Shown: positions 1 through 6,654, counted from the first letter of the stretch. The stretch: 15,555 nt of DNA from JACRAR01 sp041665185 (GCA_041665185.1 JBAYJH010000089.1:1-15555), one strand, 5' to 3'. Notes: generated by a model not told the origin, from the letters alone. Numbers and translations: made by a program.

Positions 1-1550
1 AGACCGGTGGTGTCGTGATCCTTAAGATAGGTGTTCACCTTCTTGATCAGTTCCGCTTCATGCGGGCGATAAGGGTCGAGCCAGAACACCGCCGGCGTGT
101 TGGAATTGCGGGCGCGGGTCACGGCGAGCTTGACCCAGTCGCGGATCGCCGCGTCCTTGACCTGGCACATGCGCCAGATGTCGCCTTGTTCGACTGCTTC
201 CGCCAGCAGCACTTCGCCGCTACCGATGTCGGTAATCCGGGTCTCGCCGTCCTCGGAGATTTCGAAGGTGTTTTCGTGCGAGCCGTATTCCTCGGCCTGC
301 TGAGCCATCAGGCCGACATTCGGCACCGAGCCCATGGTTACCGGATCGAACCCGCCATTGGTCTTGCAGAAATTGATCATTTCCTGATAGATGCGGGCGA
401 AGGTGCTTTCGGGCATGACGGCCTTGGTGTCCTTCGGCCGGCCGTCGGCACCCCACATCTTGCCGCCGATGCGGATCATGGCGGGCATCGAGGCATCGAC
501 GATGATGTCGTTGGGCGCATGCAGGTTGGAAATGCCCTTGGCCGAATCCACCATCGCCAGCTCCGGGCGGTGCTCGTGGCAGGCGTGCAGGTCGCGGTGG
601 ATCTCGTCGCGCAGCGATTCGGGCAGGTGGGAGATTTTTTCGTAGAGATTGGCCAGGCCATTGTTAACGTTGACGCCGAGTTCGTCGAACAGCTTGCCAT
701 GCTTGGCGAAAGCGTCCTTGTAGAAGACCTTGACGCAGTGGCCAAATACAATCGGGTGCGAGACTTTCATCATGGTCGCCTTGACATGCAGCGAGAACAT
801 CACGCCGGACTTGCGCGCATCTTCCATTTGTTCCTCATAGAAAGCGCACAGCGCCTTCTTGCTCATGAACATGCTGTCGATGATCTCGCCTTGCAGCAGG
901 GAAACCTTCGGCCGCAGCACCATGGTCTTTCCGCTCTTGGTGACCAGTTCGAGCCTGACATCGCGGGCCTTGTCCAGCGTCATGGATTTTTCGTTATGGT
1001 AGAAGTCGCCGTGGCGCATGTGCGAGACATGAGTGCGCGAAGCCTGGCTCCACTCACCCATCGAGTGCGGGTTCTTGCGCGCGTAGCGCTTGACTGCGGG
1101 GGCGGCGCGACGGTCCGAATTGCCTTCGCGCAGCACCGGATTGACGGAACTACCGATGCACTTCGAGTAGCGGGCGCGAATCGCCTTCTCTTCGTCGGTC
1201 TTCGCTTCTTCGGGGAAGTCGGGGAGCTTGTAGCCTTTCGACTGGAGTTCCCGGATACAGGCGATCAACTGCGACTGGGAGGCGCTGATATTCGGCAGCT
1301 TGATGATGTTGGTCTCGGGATCCTGGGTCAGGCGCCCCAGTTCGCCCAGGTTGTCGGGGACCTTCTGCTGGTCAGTGAGGTAATCGGCAAATGCGGCGAG
1401 TACTCTCGCGGCCACAGAGATGTCGCTGCCAACCACGTCTACGCCGGCGGGTGCGGTAAACGTCTTGATGATGGGCAGAAAGGCATAGGTTGCCAGAAGC
1501 GGTGCTTCGTCAGTGAGGGTGTAGATAATCTTCGATTTCTTTGCAGACAT
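1..1550 (-). CDS. icd: Isocitrate dehydrogenase [NADP+], monomeric type, partial (C-terminus beyond left edge)
   Basis: Oxidative decarboxylation of isocitrate to 2-oxoglutarate with NADP+, a cytoplasmic TCA-cycle step. I read 516 codons from an ATG at 1550; the monomeric family is about 740 residues, so roughly 220 C-terminal residues lie outside the window. The N-terminus reads MSAKKSKIIYTLTDEAP, typical of this family. The substrate-binding segment SSVNPVLREGNSDRR is at residues 134-148, with the Ser, Asn and two Arg expected for isocitrate contact (S134, N137, R141, R147 here). Other family blocks are HVKATMMKVSHPIVFGH, VDASMPAMIRIGGKMWG and FDPVTMGSVPNVGLMAQ. The start is supported by AAAGGA seven bases upstream. 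The protein is unrelated in sequence to the shorter homodimeric Icd. The gene stands alone, 230 bases downstream of the histidine kinase stop on the same strand, with its own likely promoter region. The long plus-strand frame over the same bases is an antisense shadow. Confidence 0.96.
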   Translation of the reverse strand, partial: MSAKKSKIIYTLTDEAPLLATYAFLPIIKTFTAPAGVDVVGSDISVAARVLAAFADYLTDQQKVPDNLGELGRLTQDPETNIIKLPNISASQSQLIACIRELQSKGYKLPDFPEEAKTDEEKAIRARYSKCIGSSVNPVLREGNSDRRAAPAVKRYARKNPHSMGEWSQASRTHVSHMRHGDFYHNEKSMTLDKARDVRLELVTKSGKTMVLRPKVSLLQGEIIDSMFMSKKALCAFYEEQMEDARKSGVMFSLHVKATMMKVSHPIVFGHCVKVFYKDAFAKHGKLFDELGVNVNNGLANLYEKISHLPESLRDEIHRDLHACHEHRPELAMVDSAKGISNLHAPNDIIVDASMPAMIRIGGKMWGADGRPKDTKAVMPESTFARIYQEMINFCKTNGGFDPVTMGSVPNVGLMAQQAEEYGSHENTFEISEDGETRITDIGSGEVLLAEAVEQGDIWRMCQVKDAAIRDWVKLAVTRARNSNTPAVFWLDPYRPHEAELIKKVNTYLKDHDTTG

Positions 1551-1683
1551 GGTATTTCCTTTGTTTGTGATCAATTTGATCCTGCGAATTAGCTTTGTGG
1601 CGTGTACTGCCGAATATCCCTTGATTCAAAAAAGTGGGCTACAAAAACCTCGCATAAAAGAATTGGCAAGTCAATCGGCACAA

Positions 1684-1697
1684 GTCTTCTATAAGAC
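1684..1697. promoter_or_regulatory. Near-palindromic GTCTT(A/C)TATAAGAC-like operator candidate upstream of icd
   Basis: The 14 bases GTCTTCTATAAGAC match their own reverse complement at 12 of 14 positions; the idealised palindrome would be GTCTTATATAAGAC. The site sits 134 bases upstream of the icd start, in an AT-rich gap. From memory, similar TCTTATATAAGA-type sites occur upstream of TCA and methylcitrate-cycle genes in Betaproteobacteria and have been assigned to GntR-family regulators. I cannot confirm that here, so the assignment to a regulator is inference. Confidence 0.5.
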
Positions 1698-1780
1698 ATA
1701 TTTTACGCGAGTATTCGGCCGTTGAGGGACGGTTTTCCCAGCTTCAGACCGGGTAACCGAATAAGCGCGGGATCAGCGGG

Positions 1781-3085
1781 TCACTCGACCGGGACGCCTA
1801 GCCAGGCCTCTAGCCCCCCCCCGTCGCGCGACGTAAGCTCAATGCTCCAGCCATAAAGGTCGGCCAGTTGCCTGACTACCGCCAATCCTAGCCCGGCACC
1901 TCCAGTCGTCGGACTGCGCGATACCTCGACACGATGAAACGGCTGGAATACAGCCTCAATTTGCTCCGGCGGTATGCCGGGGCCGCGGTCCAGCACACCG
2001 ATTCGCAAGCGGCCGACAGCGCTCTTCACTGCTAACTCAACAGGCTTGCCCTCACCGTAGCGCAGGGCGTTGTCGATAAGATTGCCTGCGGCCCTTTTGA
2101 GCGCCAAGGGAGGCGCTGTGACGGTTGCGTCAGGATCATCGGCCCGAATCACGATTTGGCCGGTCGTGGTTCCATCGACCAGGCTCTCAAGCATCGCCAC
2201 AACATCGACTATTTCGCTGTCTTCCGGCTCTAGCCCACGGGCCAGATCAAGCACCTTGCCAATTAGTTGATCCATTTCGTCGATATCCGCCTCCAGTCGA
2301 GCAATCAGCCGGGGCGACGGCGTCTCCGCCAGCAGCGCCAACGCCAGCCGCATGCGCGCCATGGGTGTTCGGAGATCATGCGACACGCCCGCGAGTAGGG
2401 TCGTTCTTGCCGAGACTAACTGCCTCACCTGGCTGGCCATCGAATTAAAGCGCGCTGTCAATGCGGCCAATTCCTGAGGGCCGGTTTCAGGCAGCGGGAG
2501 TGGAATTTCGCCGCGCCCGACCCGATTGGCTGCGGCCTCAAGACGCGCAAAGGGCACGACCAGTCGATGCGCCAGCCAGTAGGCCACGAGCAGTGCGAGC
2601 ACCAGCCCGATGGCCGATAAAACGAGGAGCGCGACCACGGGCTGCGCTCCTATGCGCCGCTCCGGCAAGCCTACGGAAATTGAACCTATTGGCCGCCAGT
2701 ACCATGCGACACCGGCGACGTTCTCCCGGGTCAAATGAGTTGTCGTGCCGGTCTTGTCGTTCAGTGCCTGCTCAAGAAAGTACAGATAGAGAGAATGCGG
2801 GCTCTCGGCATCCGCTCGGACTTGGTCATTTGTCGGGCCGCGCAAAGCCAACTGGTACTTTTCAGCCAATTCCAGCTCAAAATCGCCCCGGGTTGTGGGC
2901 GGTAATTCGTTCCAGGTCTGCGCGGAGATGATCATTAGATTGGCCAGATCATTCGTCGAGCGACTCGCAATGGGCACGACCACGAACCCTGAAATAACGG
3001 CCGCGGAGATGAGCTCAAACAAGAAAAACACCAACCCCAGCAACAACGCGTTCTGCCGAACCATGCTGGGTCTGCCTGACTTCAT
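1781..3085 (-). CDS. Sensor histidine kinase, EnvZ type
   Basis: Inner-membrane sensor kinase that autophosphorylates on His and passes the phosphate to the OmpR-type regulator encoded just upstream. The 434-residue protein has a first membrane helix at about 12-38, a periplasmic region of about 110 residues (39-149), a second helix at about 150-172 and a HAMP linker (about 173-225). The H-box SHDLRTPMARMR follows, with His236 as phospho-acceptor. The ATPase domain shows the N-box (N335, N339 in NLIDNALRYG), the G1 box DRGPGIP (366-372) and the G2 box GGAGLGL (395-401). All catalytic motifs are intact. The start at 3085 lies 3 bases after the regulator stop; a second ATG seven codons later (MVRQNALLL) is also possible, and neither has a convincing ribosome site, which suggests coupling to the regulator. 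The SHDLRTPMARMRLA motif is that of the EnvZ/RisS group. The periplasmic signal is unknown. No clear terminator follows before icd. Confidence 0.93.
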   Translation of the reverse strand: MKSGRPSMVRQNALLLGLVFFLFELISAAVISGFVVVPIASRSTNDLANLMIISAQTWNELPPTTRGDFELELAEKYQLALRGPTNDQVRADAESPHSLYLYFLEQALNDKTGTTTHLTRENVAGVAWYWRPIGSISVGLPERRIGAQPVVALLVLSAIGLVLALLVAYWLAHRLVVPFARLEAAANRVGRGEIPLPLPETGPQELAALTARFNSMASQVRQLVSARTTLLAGVSHDLRTPMARMRLALALLAETPSPRLIARLEADIDEMDQLIGKVLDLARGLEPEDSEIVDVVAMLESLVDGTTTGQIVIRADDPDATVTAPPLALKRAAGNLIDNALRYGEGKPVELAVKSAVGRLRIGVLDRGPGIPPEQIEAVFQPFHRVEVSRSPTTGGAGLGLAVVRQLADLYGWSIELTSRDGGGLEAWLGVPVE

Positions 3086-3088
3086 GGA

Positions 3089-3808
3089 CTAGTCCGTCTG
3101 CTCGCCGTGAGGATTGAACAGATAGCCCTCGCCGCGGATGGTTAGCACATAGACAGGCCGCGCCGGATTTGTCTCGATTTTTCGCCGTAATCGGGTAACG
3201 CGAATATCAATACTGCGATCAAACGGATCGCGATCAATGCCCTTGAGTAAAGTCACCAAATCGTCACGTGAAACCACGCGGTTGGGACGTTCGACGAGGG
3301 CGCTCAGCAAGTCGAATTCTGCACCGGTCAGCTGGACATCTTCGCCATCACACAGTAGGCGGTAAGCGGCGCGATCCAGGACGAAGGACCCGAAACGGGT
3401 AGTCGAAGCGGCGACTGGCATGTCAGGCAAACTGTGGCCGCGCCGCATGAGTGCCCGCAGACGTGCGAGCAATTCGCGCGGCCCGAACGGTTTGGCCAAG
3501 TAGTCGTCGGCGCCCACTTCCAGGCCTATGACCCGGTCGATTTCATCGCCGCGGGCCGAGAGCATCAGAATGGGCACATTCGAGCGTGACCGCAAATCAC
3601 GCGCCAAACTCAAGCCGTCCTCGCCGGGCAGCATCAGGTCGAGCACGATCACGGCTGGCATGGCGTTGGCGATCGATCGTCGCATGGCGACGCCATCACC
3701 CACTGCCTCGACACTCATGCCATTGGCCGTCAGGTATTCCGCGAGGAGTTCGCGCAACGCCGGGTCATCGTCGACGACCAGCACCCGTTCCTTTGGCGCC
3801 ATGTTCAT
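3089..3808 (-). CDS. Response regulator, OmpR family
   Basis: Cytoplasmic transcription factor, 239 residues, the expected length for an OmpR-type regulator. The receiver domain (about 7-120) has the acidic pair D13/D14, phospho-acceptor D57 in VIVLDLMLPGEDG, S84 at the switch position and K106 in LAKPFGPREL. The C-terminal winged helix (about 138-233) contains the recognition helix RSIDIRVTRLRRKIE (198-212) and the wing TIRGEGYLF. It is the first gene of a two-gene unit, 3 bases before the kinase, and so its cognate partner. The ATG at 3808 gives MNMAPKER; an ATG two codons later is equally possible and neither has a good Shine-Dalgarno. Tandem 10-bp repeats 38-77 bases upstream suggest autoregulation and control of the divergent plus-strand gene. 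The name ompR is not assigned because orthology cannot be judged here. Confidence 0.94.
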   Translation of the reverse strand: MNMAPKERVLVVDDDPALRELLAEYLTANGMSVEAVGDGVAMRRSIANAMPAVIVLDLMLPGEDGLSLARDLRSRSNVPILMLSARGDEIDRVIGLEVGADDYLAKPFGPRELLARLRALMRRGHSLPDMPVAASTTRFGSFVLDRAAYRLLCDGEDVQLTGAEFDLLSALVERPNRVVSRDDLVTLLKGIDRDPFDRSIDIRVTRLRRKIETNPARPVYVLTIRGEGYLFNPHGEQTD

Positions 3809-3845
3809 GCGAGCAGTCTAAACCAGTGTAACCGCAACGAGCGGC

Positions 3846-3885
3846 GCTGAAACAGGCTGAAACGCACTGATACCGAATGATGCGG
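3846..3885. promoter_or_regulatory. Tandem 10-bp direct repeats in the divergent promoter, candidate response-regulator operator
   Basis: Four consecutive decamers start at 3846, 3856, 3866 and 3876: GCTGAAACAG, GCTGAAACGC, ACTGATACCG and AATGATGCGG. The first two agree at 8 of 10 positions, the third keeps CTGA-AC and the fourth only TGA. A further copy, GGTGAAACGC, lies at 3898-3907. OmpR/PhoB-family regulators bind head-to-tail half-sites spaced 10-11 bp, so this array between the regulator gene and the divergent secreted-protein gene is a good operator candidate. The binding protein is inferred from position. Confidence 0.55.
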
Positions 3886-3895
3886 TGCGGACATC

Positions 3896-3924
3896 GCGGT
3901 GAAACGCAAGCCGCCCAATATGCT
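3896..3924 (+). promoter_or_regulatory. Possible activator-dependent promoter for the small secreted-protein genes
   Basis: A fair -10 box, TATGCT, is at 3919-3924. The position 17 bases upstream (3896-3901, GCGGTG) does not resemble a sigma-70 -35 box but overlaps the isolated GGTGAAACGC repeat at 3898-3907. A weak -35 covered by an operator half-site is the usual arrangement for OmpR-type activation. The reading is tentative. Confidence 0.3.
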
Positions 3925-3956
3925 CATACAAGTCTTCCAGATCACCACCTCAAGAG

Positions 3957-4310
3957 ATGAAATCATTGCTCCGAGCACTCCCGATATTCGCACTGGCAAC
4001 GTTCGTCTCGCTGGCCGAAGGACAAACAACTGGCGAGATGGCAGGCAACGCGGCAGGCACCCCTGACCCGCTCAACCTGTCGCTGCCACGCAGTGACGGA
4101 CCGACAGTTAACTGGGAGCGTTCGGAAAACAGCGAGATTCGCCGCGAAGAGAACATCCGCTTCGCCGCGGGAGACCGTCGTAGCGATAAAGACGCGGATC
4201 CGGGCCGACAAAACGCAACTCGTAGACCGGGCGGCATTCCCTACGGCAGCGGGTTCGAAGCAAGGCAACGAAGTACCAACGGCGGTCGCGGGATGGCTCG
4301 TGGTCGTTGA
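3957..4310 (+). CDS. Small exported protein of unknown function
   Basis: A 117-residue protein starting MKSLLRALPIFALATFVSLA, a clear Sec-type signal sequence (basic n-region, hydrophobic core to about residue 20), so the mature protein should be periplasmic or surface exposed. The mature part is polar and charged. It has an Arg/Glu/Asp-rich middle (residues 53-90), then PGGIPYGSGFEARQ (91-104) and a Gly/Arg tail GGRGMARGR. There is no cysteine and no recognised domain. The start has only CAAGAG directly abutting the ATG, so its ribosome site is poor; the signal peptide supports the start. It is divergent from the response-regulator gene across a 148-base region with direct repeats, and is followed after 30 bases by a second small exported-protein gene, probably in the same transcript. 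I do not recognise the family. A role in the envelope response of the adjacent two-component system is inferred from position only. Confidence 0.7.
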   Translation: MKSLLRALPIFALATFVSLAEGQTTGEMAGNAAGTPDPLNLSLPRSDGPTVNWERSENSEIRREENIRFAAGDRRSDKDADPGRQNATRRPGGIPYGSGFEARQRSTNGGRGMARGR

Positions 4311-4340
4311 TTTTTCATTCATCCACTGAAAGGAAGCATC

Positions 4341-4703
4341 ATGAAATCGACTTACAAATTCGCAGCAGCACTGATTGCCACACTGGCCGTCAGCAGTTGG
4401 GCCGTCGCAGCCGGTCAGGGTGGCGGGCGTGGAGGCGTGGCGGGCGGACCGCCAACCAGTTCCGGGACCACCACCGGAGTCGCGACACAAAGCCGAATCC
4501 ATACGCCGGGAACAGGATTGACCACCGGAACCGCTACGCAGGCGCGCATTCATACCCCTGGGACAGGCAATCCGACCGGGGCGCCCTACGGCGGACAGAT
4601 GAACGGCGCGAATGCAGGCGCAGGTGCGGGGACAGGAAACGGTATCCATACGCCGGGCACGGGGCTGGCAGTGCCCGCAACCGTAACGCCTTCAGGTAAC
4701 TGA
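4341..4703 (+). CDS. Small exported Gly/Thr-rich protein with IHTPGTG repeats
   Basis: A 120-residue protein with a strong signal peptide (residues 1-24, cleavage probably after AVAA). The mature part is low-complexity, rich in Gly, Thr, Ala and Pro, with no Cys, and should be largely disordered. The motif IHTPGTG occurs at residues 53-59, 70-76 and 102-108. The first two belong to a 17-residue tandem unit, TTG-V/T-ATQ-S/A-RIHTPGTG; the third is isolated, preceded by a Gly/Ala/Asn-rich spacer. APYGG (81-85) recalls IPYGS in the neighbouring protein. AAAGGAAG with a 5-base spacer before the ATG is a good ribosome site. It lies 30 bases after the upstream exported-protein gene and is closed by a strong hairpin. 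Function unknown; the repeated motif may bind a ligand or the envelope, but nothing in the sequence proves this. Confidence 0.78.
   Translation: MKSTYKFAAALIATLAVSSWAVAAGQGGGRGGVAGGPPTSSGTTTGVATQSRIHTPGTGLTTGTATQARIHTPGTGNPTGAPYGGQMNGANAGAGAGTGNGIHTPGTGLAVPATVTPSGN
4498..4664 (+). repeat. In-gene coding repeats for IHTPGTG motifs
   Basis: Three related 21-base units begin near 4498 (ATCCATACGCCGGGAACAGG), 4549 (ATTCATACCCCTGGGACAGG) and 4644 (ATCCATACGCCGGGCACGGG). The first two are 51 bases apart, matching a 17-codon repeat. Differences fall mainly at third codon positions, so the peptide motif appears to be kept while the DNA drifts. This points to selection on the protein rather than recent duplication. 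Confidence 0.75.
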
Positions 4704-4721
4704 TAAGTCGCGGAGGTATAT

Positions 4722-4755
4722 CGTCGGGGCGTGGCGTATCGCCGACGCCCCGACG
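4722..4755 (+). terminator. Strong hairpin after the exported-protein genes
   Basis: A perfect 11-bp stem (CGTCGGGGCGT at 4722-4732 with its complement at 4745-4755) encloses a second 4-bp stem GGCG/CGCC with a TAT loop and one bulged G. It starts 18 bases after the stop codon. No T-run follows on the plus strand, so this is either a rho-independent-like terminator without a U-tract or an mRNA 3'-end stabiliser. It could also act for the convergent minus-strand gene ending at 4872. Confidence 0.55.
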
Positions 4756-4871
4756 GATTGGCGCCCCGGCCAACCAATAGGGTACAAATCCGCCGTTCCC
4801 ATGGTGACGTGTCAGTCCCACGCTCCAGGTATTTGCGGAGAGCAAACAACAGCGACAACGGTTCCATCAAC

Positions 4872-5060
4872 CTATCTGTAGACGCAAGTTTTCGCCGGGC
4901 CGATCAGGGAGTAGACCGGACATACGCCCAGGAGACCGGTCGCTAGCGGAAGAACCCCAACCCAACTCCACTGCGGTCCATCCATGATGACCCAAGCGAT
5001 CAGGCAGAAGCCGATCGAGATCCGGGCAATGCGATCAATTCCGCAAACGTTGGTTTTCAT
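4872..5060 (-). CDS. DUF2892 (YgaP-like transmembrane domain) inner-membrane protein
   Basis: A 62-residue protein with two predicted membrane helices (about 12-27 and 33-48) and the family pattern NxxGIDRIARI at the start and GLLGVCPVYSLIG (42-54) at the end. This is the small stand-alone form of the membrane domain found at the C-terminus of rhodanese YgaP. Biochemical role is unknown. In other genomes such proteins often accompany rhodanese or sulfur-related genes (general recollection), but none is visible here. The start at 5060 has AGGGA eight bases upstream. It lies 57 bases downstream of the dehydratase-like gene on the same strand and may share its transcript. Two cysteines are present in or near the motifs (C6, C47), the latter being the family's GxCP cysteine. 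Confidence 0.85.
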   Translation of the reverse strand: MKTNVCGIDRIARISIGFCLIAWVIMDGPQWSWVGVLPLATGLLGVCPVYSLIGPAKTCVYR

Positions 5061-5117
5061 TGTGCGTCCCTATCGTCCTTGTCGAATACGGCGACTAGCC
5101 GCTATTCCGCATCGCCG

Positions 5118-6590
5118 CTACGCGGTTGCGGCGTTCTTGGGGCGCAGATTCAAAGTCATCCTGACCAGGTCCTTCTCGCGATCCAGGCTGACTGTTCTCT
5201 GAATGGCGATGCGCTGCGTTGCCGGTGGCCCCGCACCATGCCAGGTACCGACGCCATGCTGGCCGGCTGTCCAGTGCTGTAGCAACTTATGCACTTTCAT
5301 TATGTTGAGCGTCGGCTCGTCCGAGCCAAAGCTATAGAACTCTTCGACGAACTGCTTGACTTCCGGGTTCTTCAATTCCTTGAGCGAGGGCAAAGTGACG
5401 GCAAGGCCGCCGCCAATATCGCCGGCGAGTGCCATCACGCGCCAGAAAGATTCGCAGATATTCAGTTTGGCTACATTGCCCATCAGTTCGTCGGGAAGGA
5501 ATACGCCCGATCCGGGAGGGTCTTCCTTGCCTTGATGGGCGGCTGCCTGACCGCAGGCGCGTCCTGTTTCTCTTAGCACCACCATCTCTGTGATTTGCTC
5601 ATTGATGTGCTGAACCTGATCCAGGCCCTTGTATTCCTGAATCAGCTTTGAGGCGCCAATGATCTGGTTCATGAACCCGACCTTGCAAGTACCACCGCAG
5701 GTCATGCGATGTGTTCTGGCAAAGCGGCCAACGATGCGGCCTGAATACTTGAATTCGCCACAATGGAAGACGCGCTCCCAAGGGACAAAGACATTGTCGA
5801 AGATCACCATTGCCGTCTCGCGTTGTCCAAAGACGGGGTTGCCCAACTCTTCCAGATCGTCCGCCTGATCGCGTTCCGCCGAGTAGGGCGAGTACTGGCA
5901 GACATAGGTGATGCCCGGCGCATCAGAAGGTGTTGCGAATGCGACGGCATAATCGGCTTCGGCTTCCGAATGTGCCCCTTGTGGGAGCACGATAAGTTCG
6001 TGGCATGCGTATGCGCCGCTGATGTTGATCTTTGCGCCACGAACCACGATTCCCTTGTCATTCCGGTCGACCACCTTCAGCGCGAGATAAGGATCCGGCC
6101 AGTTGACGATCTTCTTGCTGCGGCTGCCGCGGGGTTCGGTCATGGCACCCGCAACGGACAAGTCATTTTTCTGCACATACGCGAGAAACTCCAGGAAGCG
6201 TGACTGGTAATTCGTACCCAGGTCTCGATCCATTTCCCAGGTCGTCGCGGCTAGGGCGTGAATCGCATCGTATCCGACGCAACGGTAGATGCAGGTGCCC
6301 AGCATTTCCGCCGTGAAGGTGCCGGCTTCAGCCTTCTTCAATAAATCATCGGCGCTTGTGCTGACATGGGTGTAACGATTGACCTGCTCATTGATCAAGG
6401 GCGAAAAACAGGTCATGGTGCCCTGATACTGAGGATCCTGCGCCCAAGCGTAGCTGGCCTTGTTGGCTTCCACAACGGTACGGGTGTTTCTGTTGGCCAT
6501 GATGTCAAGGACTGGCTTGCCATTCATGAAGATCCTAGGTTTGAGTTTCTTGAGACTGGCTTCAAACTGCTCAGGTGTCATCAGGCCCAT
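5118..6590 (-). CDS. 4-hydroxybutyryl-CoA dehydratase-like protein (AbfD / 4-hydroxyphenylacetate 3-hydroxylase superfamily)
   Basis: A 490-residue flavoprotein-fold enzyme, the length of AbfD, which dehydrates 4-hydroxybutyryl-CoA to crotonyl-CoA via FAD and a [4Fe-4S] cluster. AbfD-like features are LMTPEQFEASLKKL at the N-terminus, WAQDPQYQ (49-56), TCIYRCVGYDA with C100 and C104 (cluster ligands C99/C103 in Clostridium AbfD), DGAMT-like VAGAMTEPRGSR (147-157), GIVVRGAK (180-187) and VIFDNVFVPWERVF (262-275). It also has HGAGPPATQRI near the end. The third and fourth ligand region reads H294-RMT-C298-GGT-C302-KVG; AbfD has H-x6-C (H292, C299) with Tyr296 between. Here Tyr is replaced by Cys and one residue is inserted. 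The Glu455 position appears to be Gly. The cluster is probably retained, but the substrate and reaction may differ. GGAGG five bases before the ATG fixes the start. A hydroxylase of HpaB type is less likely because the cysteine pair is kept. No other 4-hydroxybutyrate pathway gene is in view. Confidence 0.82.
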   Translation of the reverse strand: MGLMTPEQFEASLKKLKPRIFMNGKPVLDIMANRNTRTVVEANKASYAWAQDPQYQGTMTCFSPLINEQVNRYTHVSTSADDLLKKAEAGTFTAEMLGTCIYRCVGYDAIHALAATTWEMDRDLGTNYQSRFLEFLAYVQKNDLSVAGAMTEPRGSRSKKIVNWPDPYLALKVVDRNDKGIVVRGAKINISGAYACHELIVLPQGAHSEAEADYAVAFATPSDAPGITYVCQYSPYSAERDQADDLEELGNPVFGQRETAMVIFDNVFVPWERVFHCGEFKYSGRIVGRFARTHRMTCGGTCKVGFMNQIIGASKLIQEYKGLDQVQHINEQITEMVVLRETGRACGQAAAHQGKEDPPGSGVFLPDELMGNVAKLNICESFWRVMALAGDIGGGLAVTLPSLKELKNPEVKQFVEEFYSFGSDEPTLNIMKVHKLLQHWTAGQHGVGTWHGAGPPATQRIAIQRTVSLDREKDLVRMTLNLRPKNAATA

Positions 6591-6654
6591 CTTGTCCTCC
6601 GGGGGAACTTCTTAGTGAATGGGTCATTGCCGCGGGTTTCAAAGACGATGAATC

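Noticed and set aside
15..1592. Plus-strand open frame of 525 codons over icd
   Set aside because: It is antisense to icd, which is a clear full-family match on the minus strand. The translated product is rich in His, Asp, Gly and Arg with no family motifs, as expected for a shadow frame in GC-rich DNA.
3963..4649. Minus-strand open frame of 228 codons over the two exported-protein genes
   Set aside because: The plus-strand genes have signal peptides, and the second a good ribosome site. The minus frame has a Cys/Arg/Ser-rich shadow composition and no start signal.
5680..5710. Frameshift or sequencing error explaining the extra residue in the dehydratase-like active-site segment
   Set aside because: The change is a whole codon (ACT) and the frame continues with family motifs on both sides, so it is a real in-frame difference.
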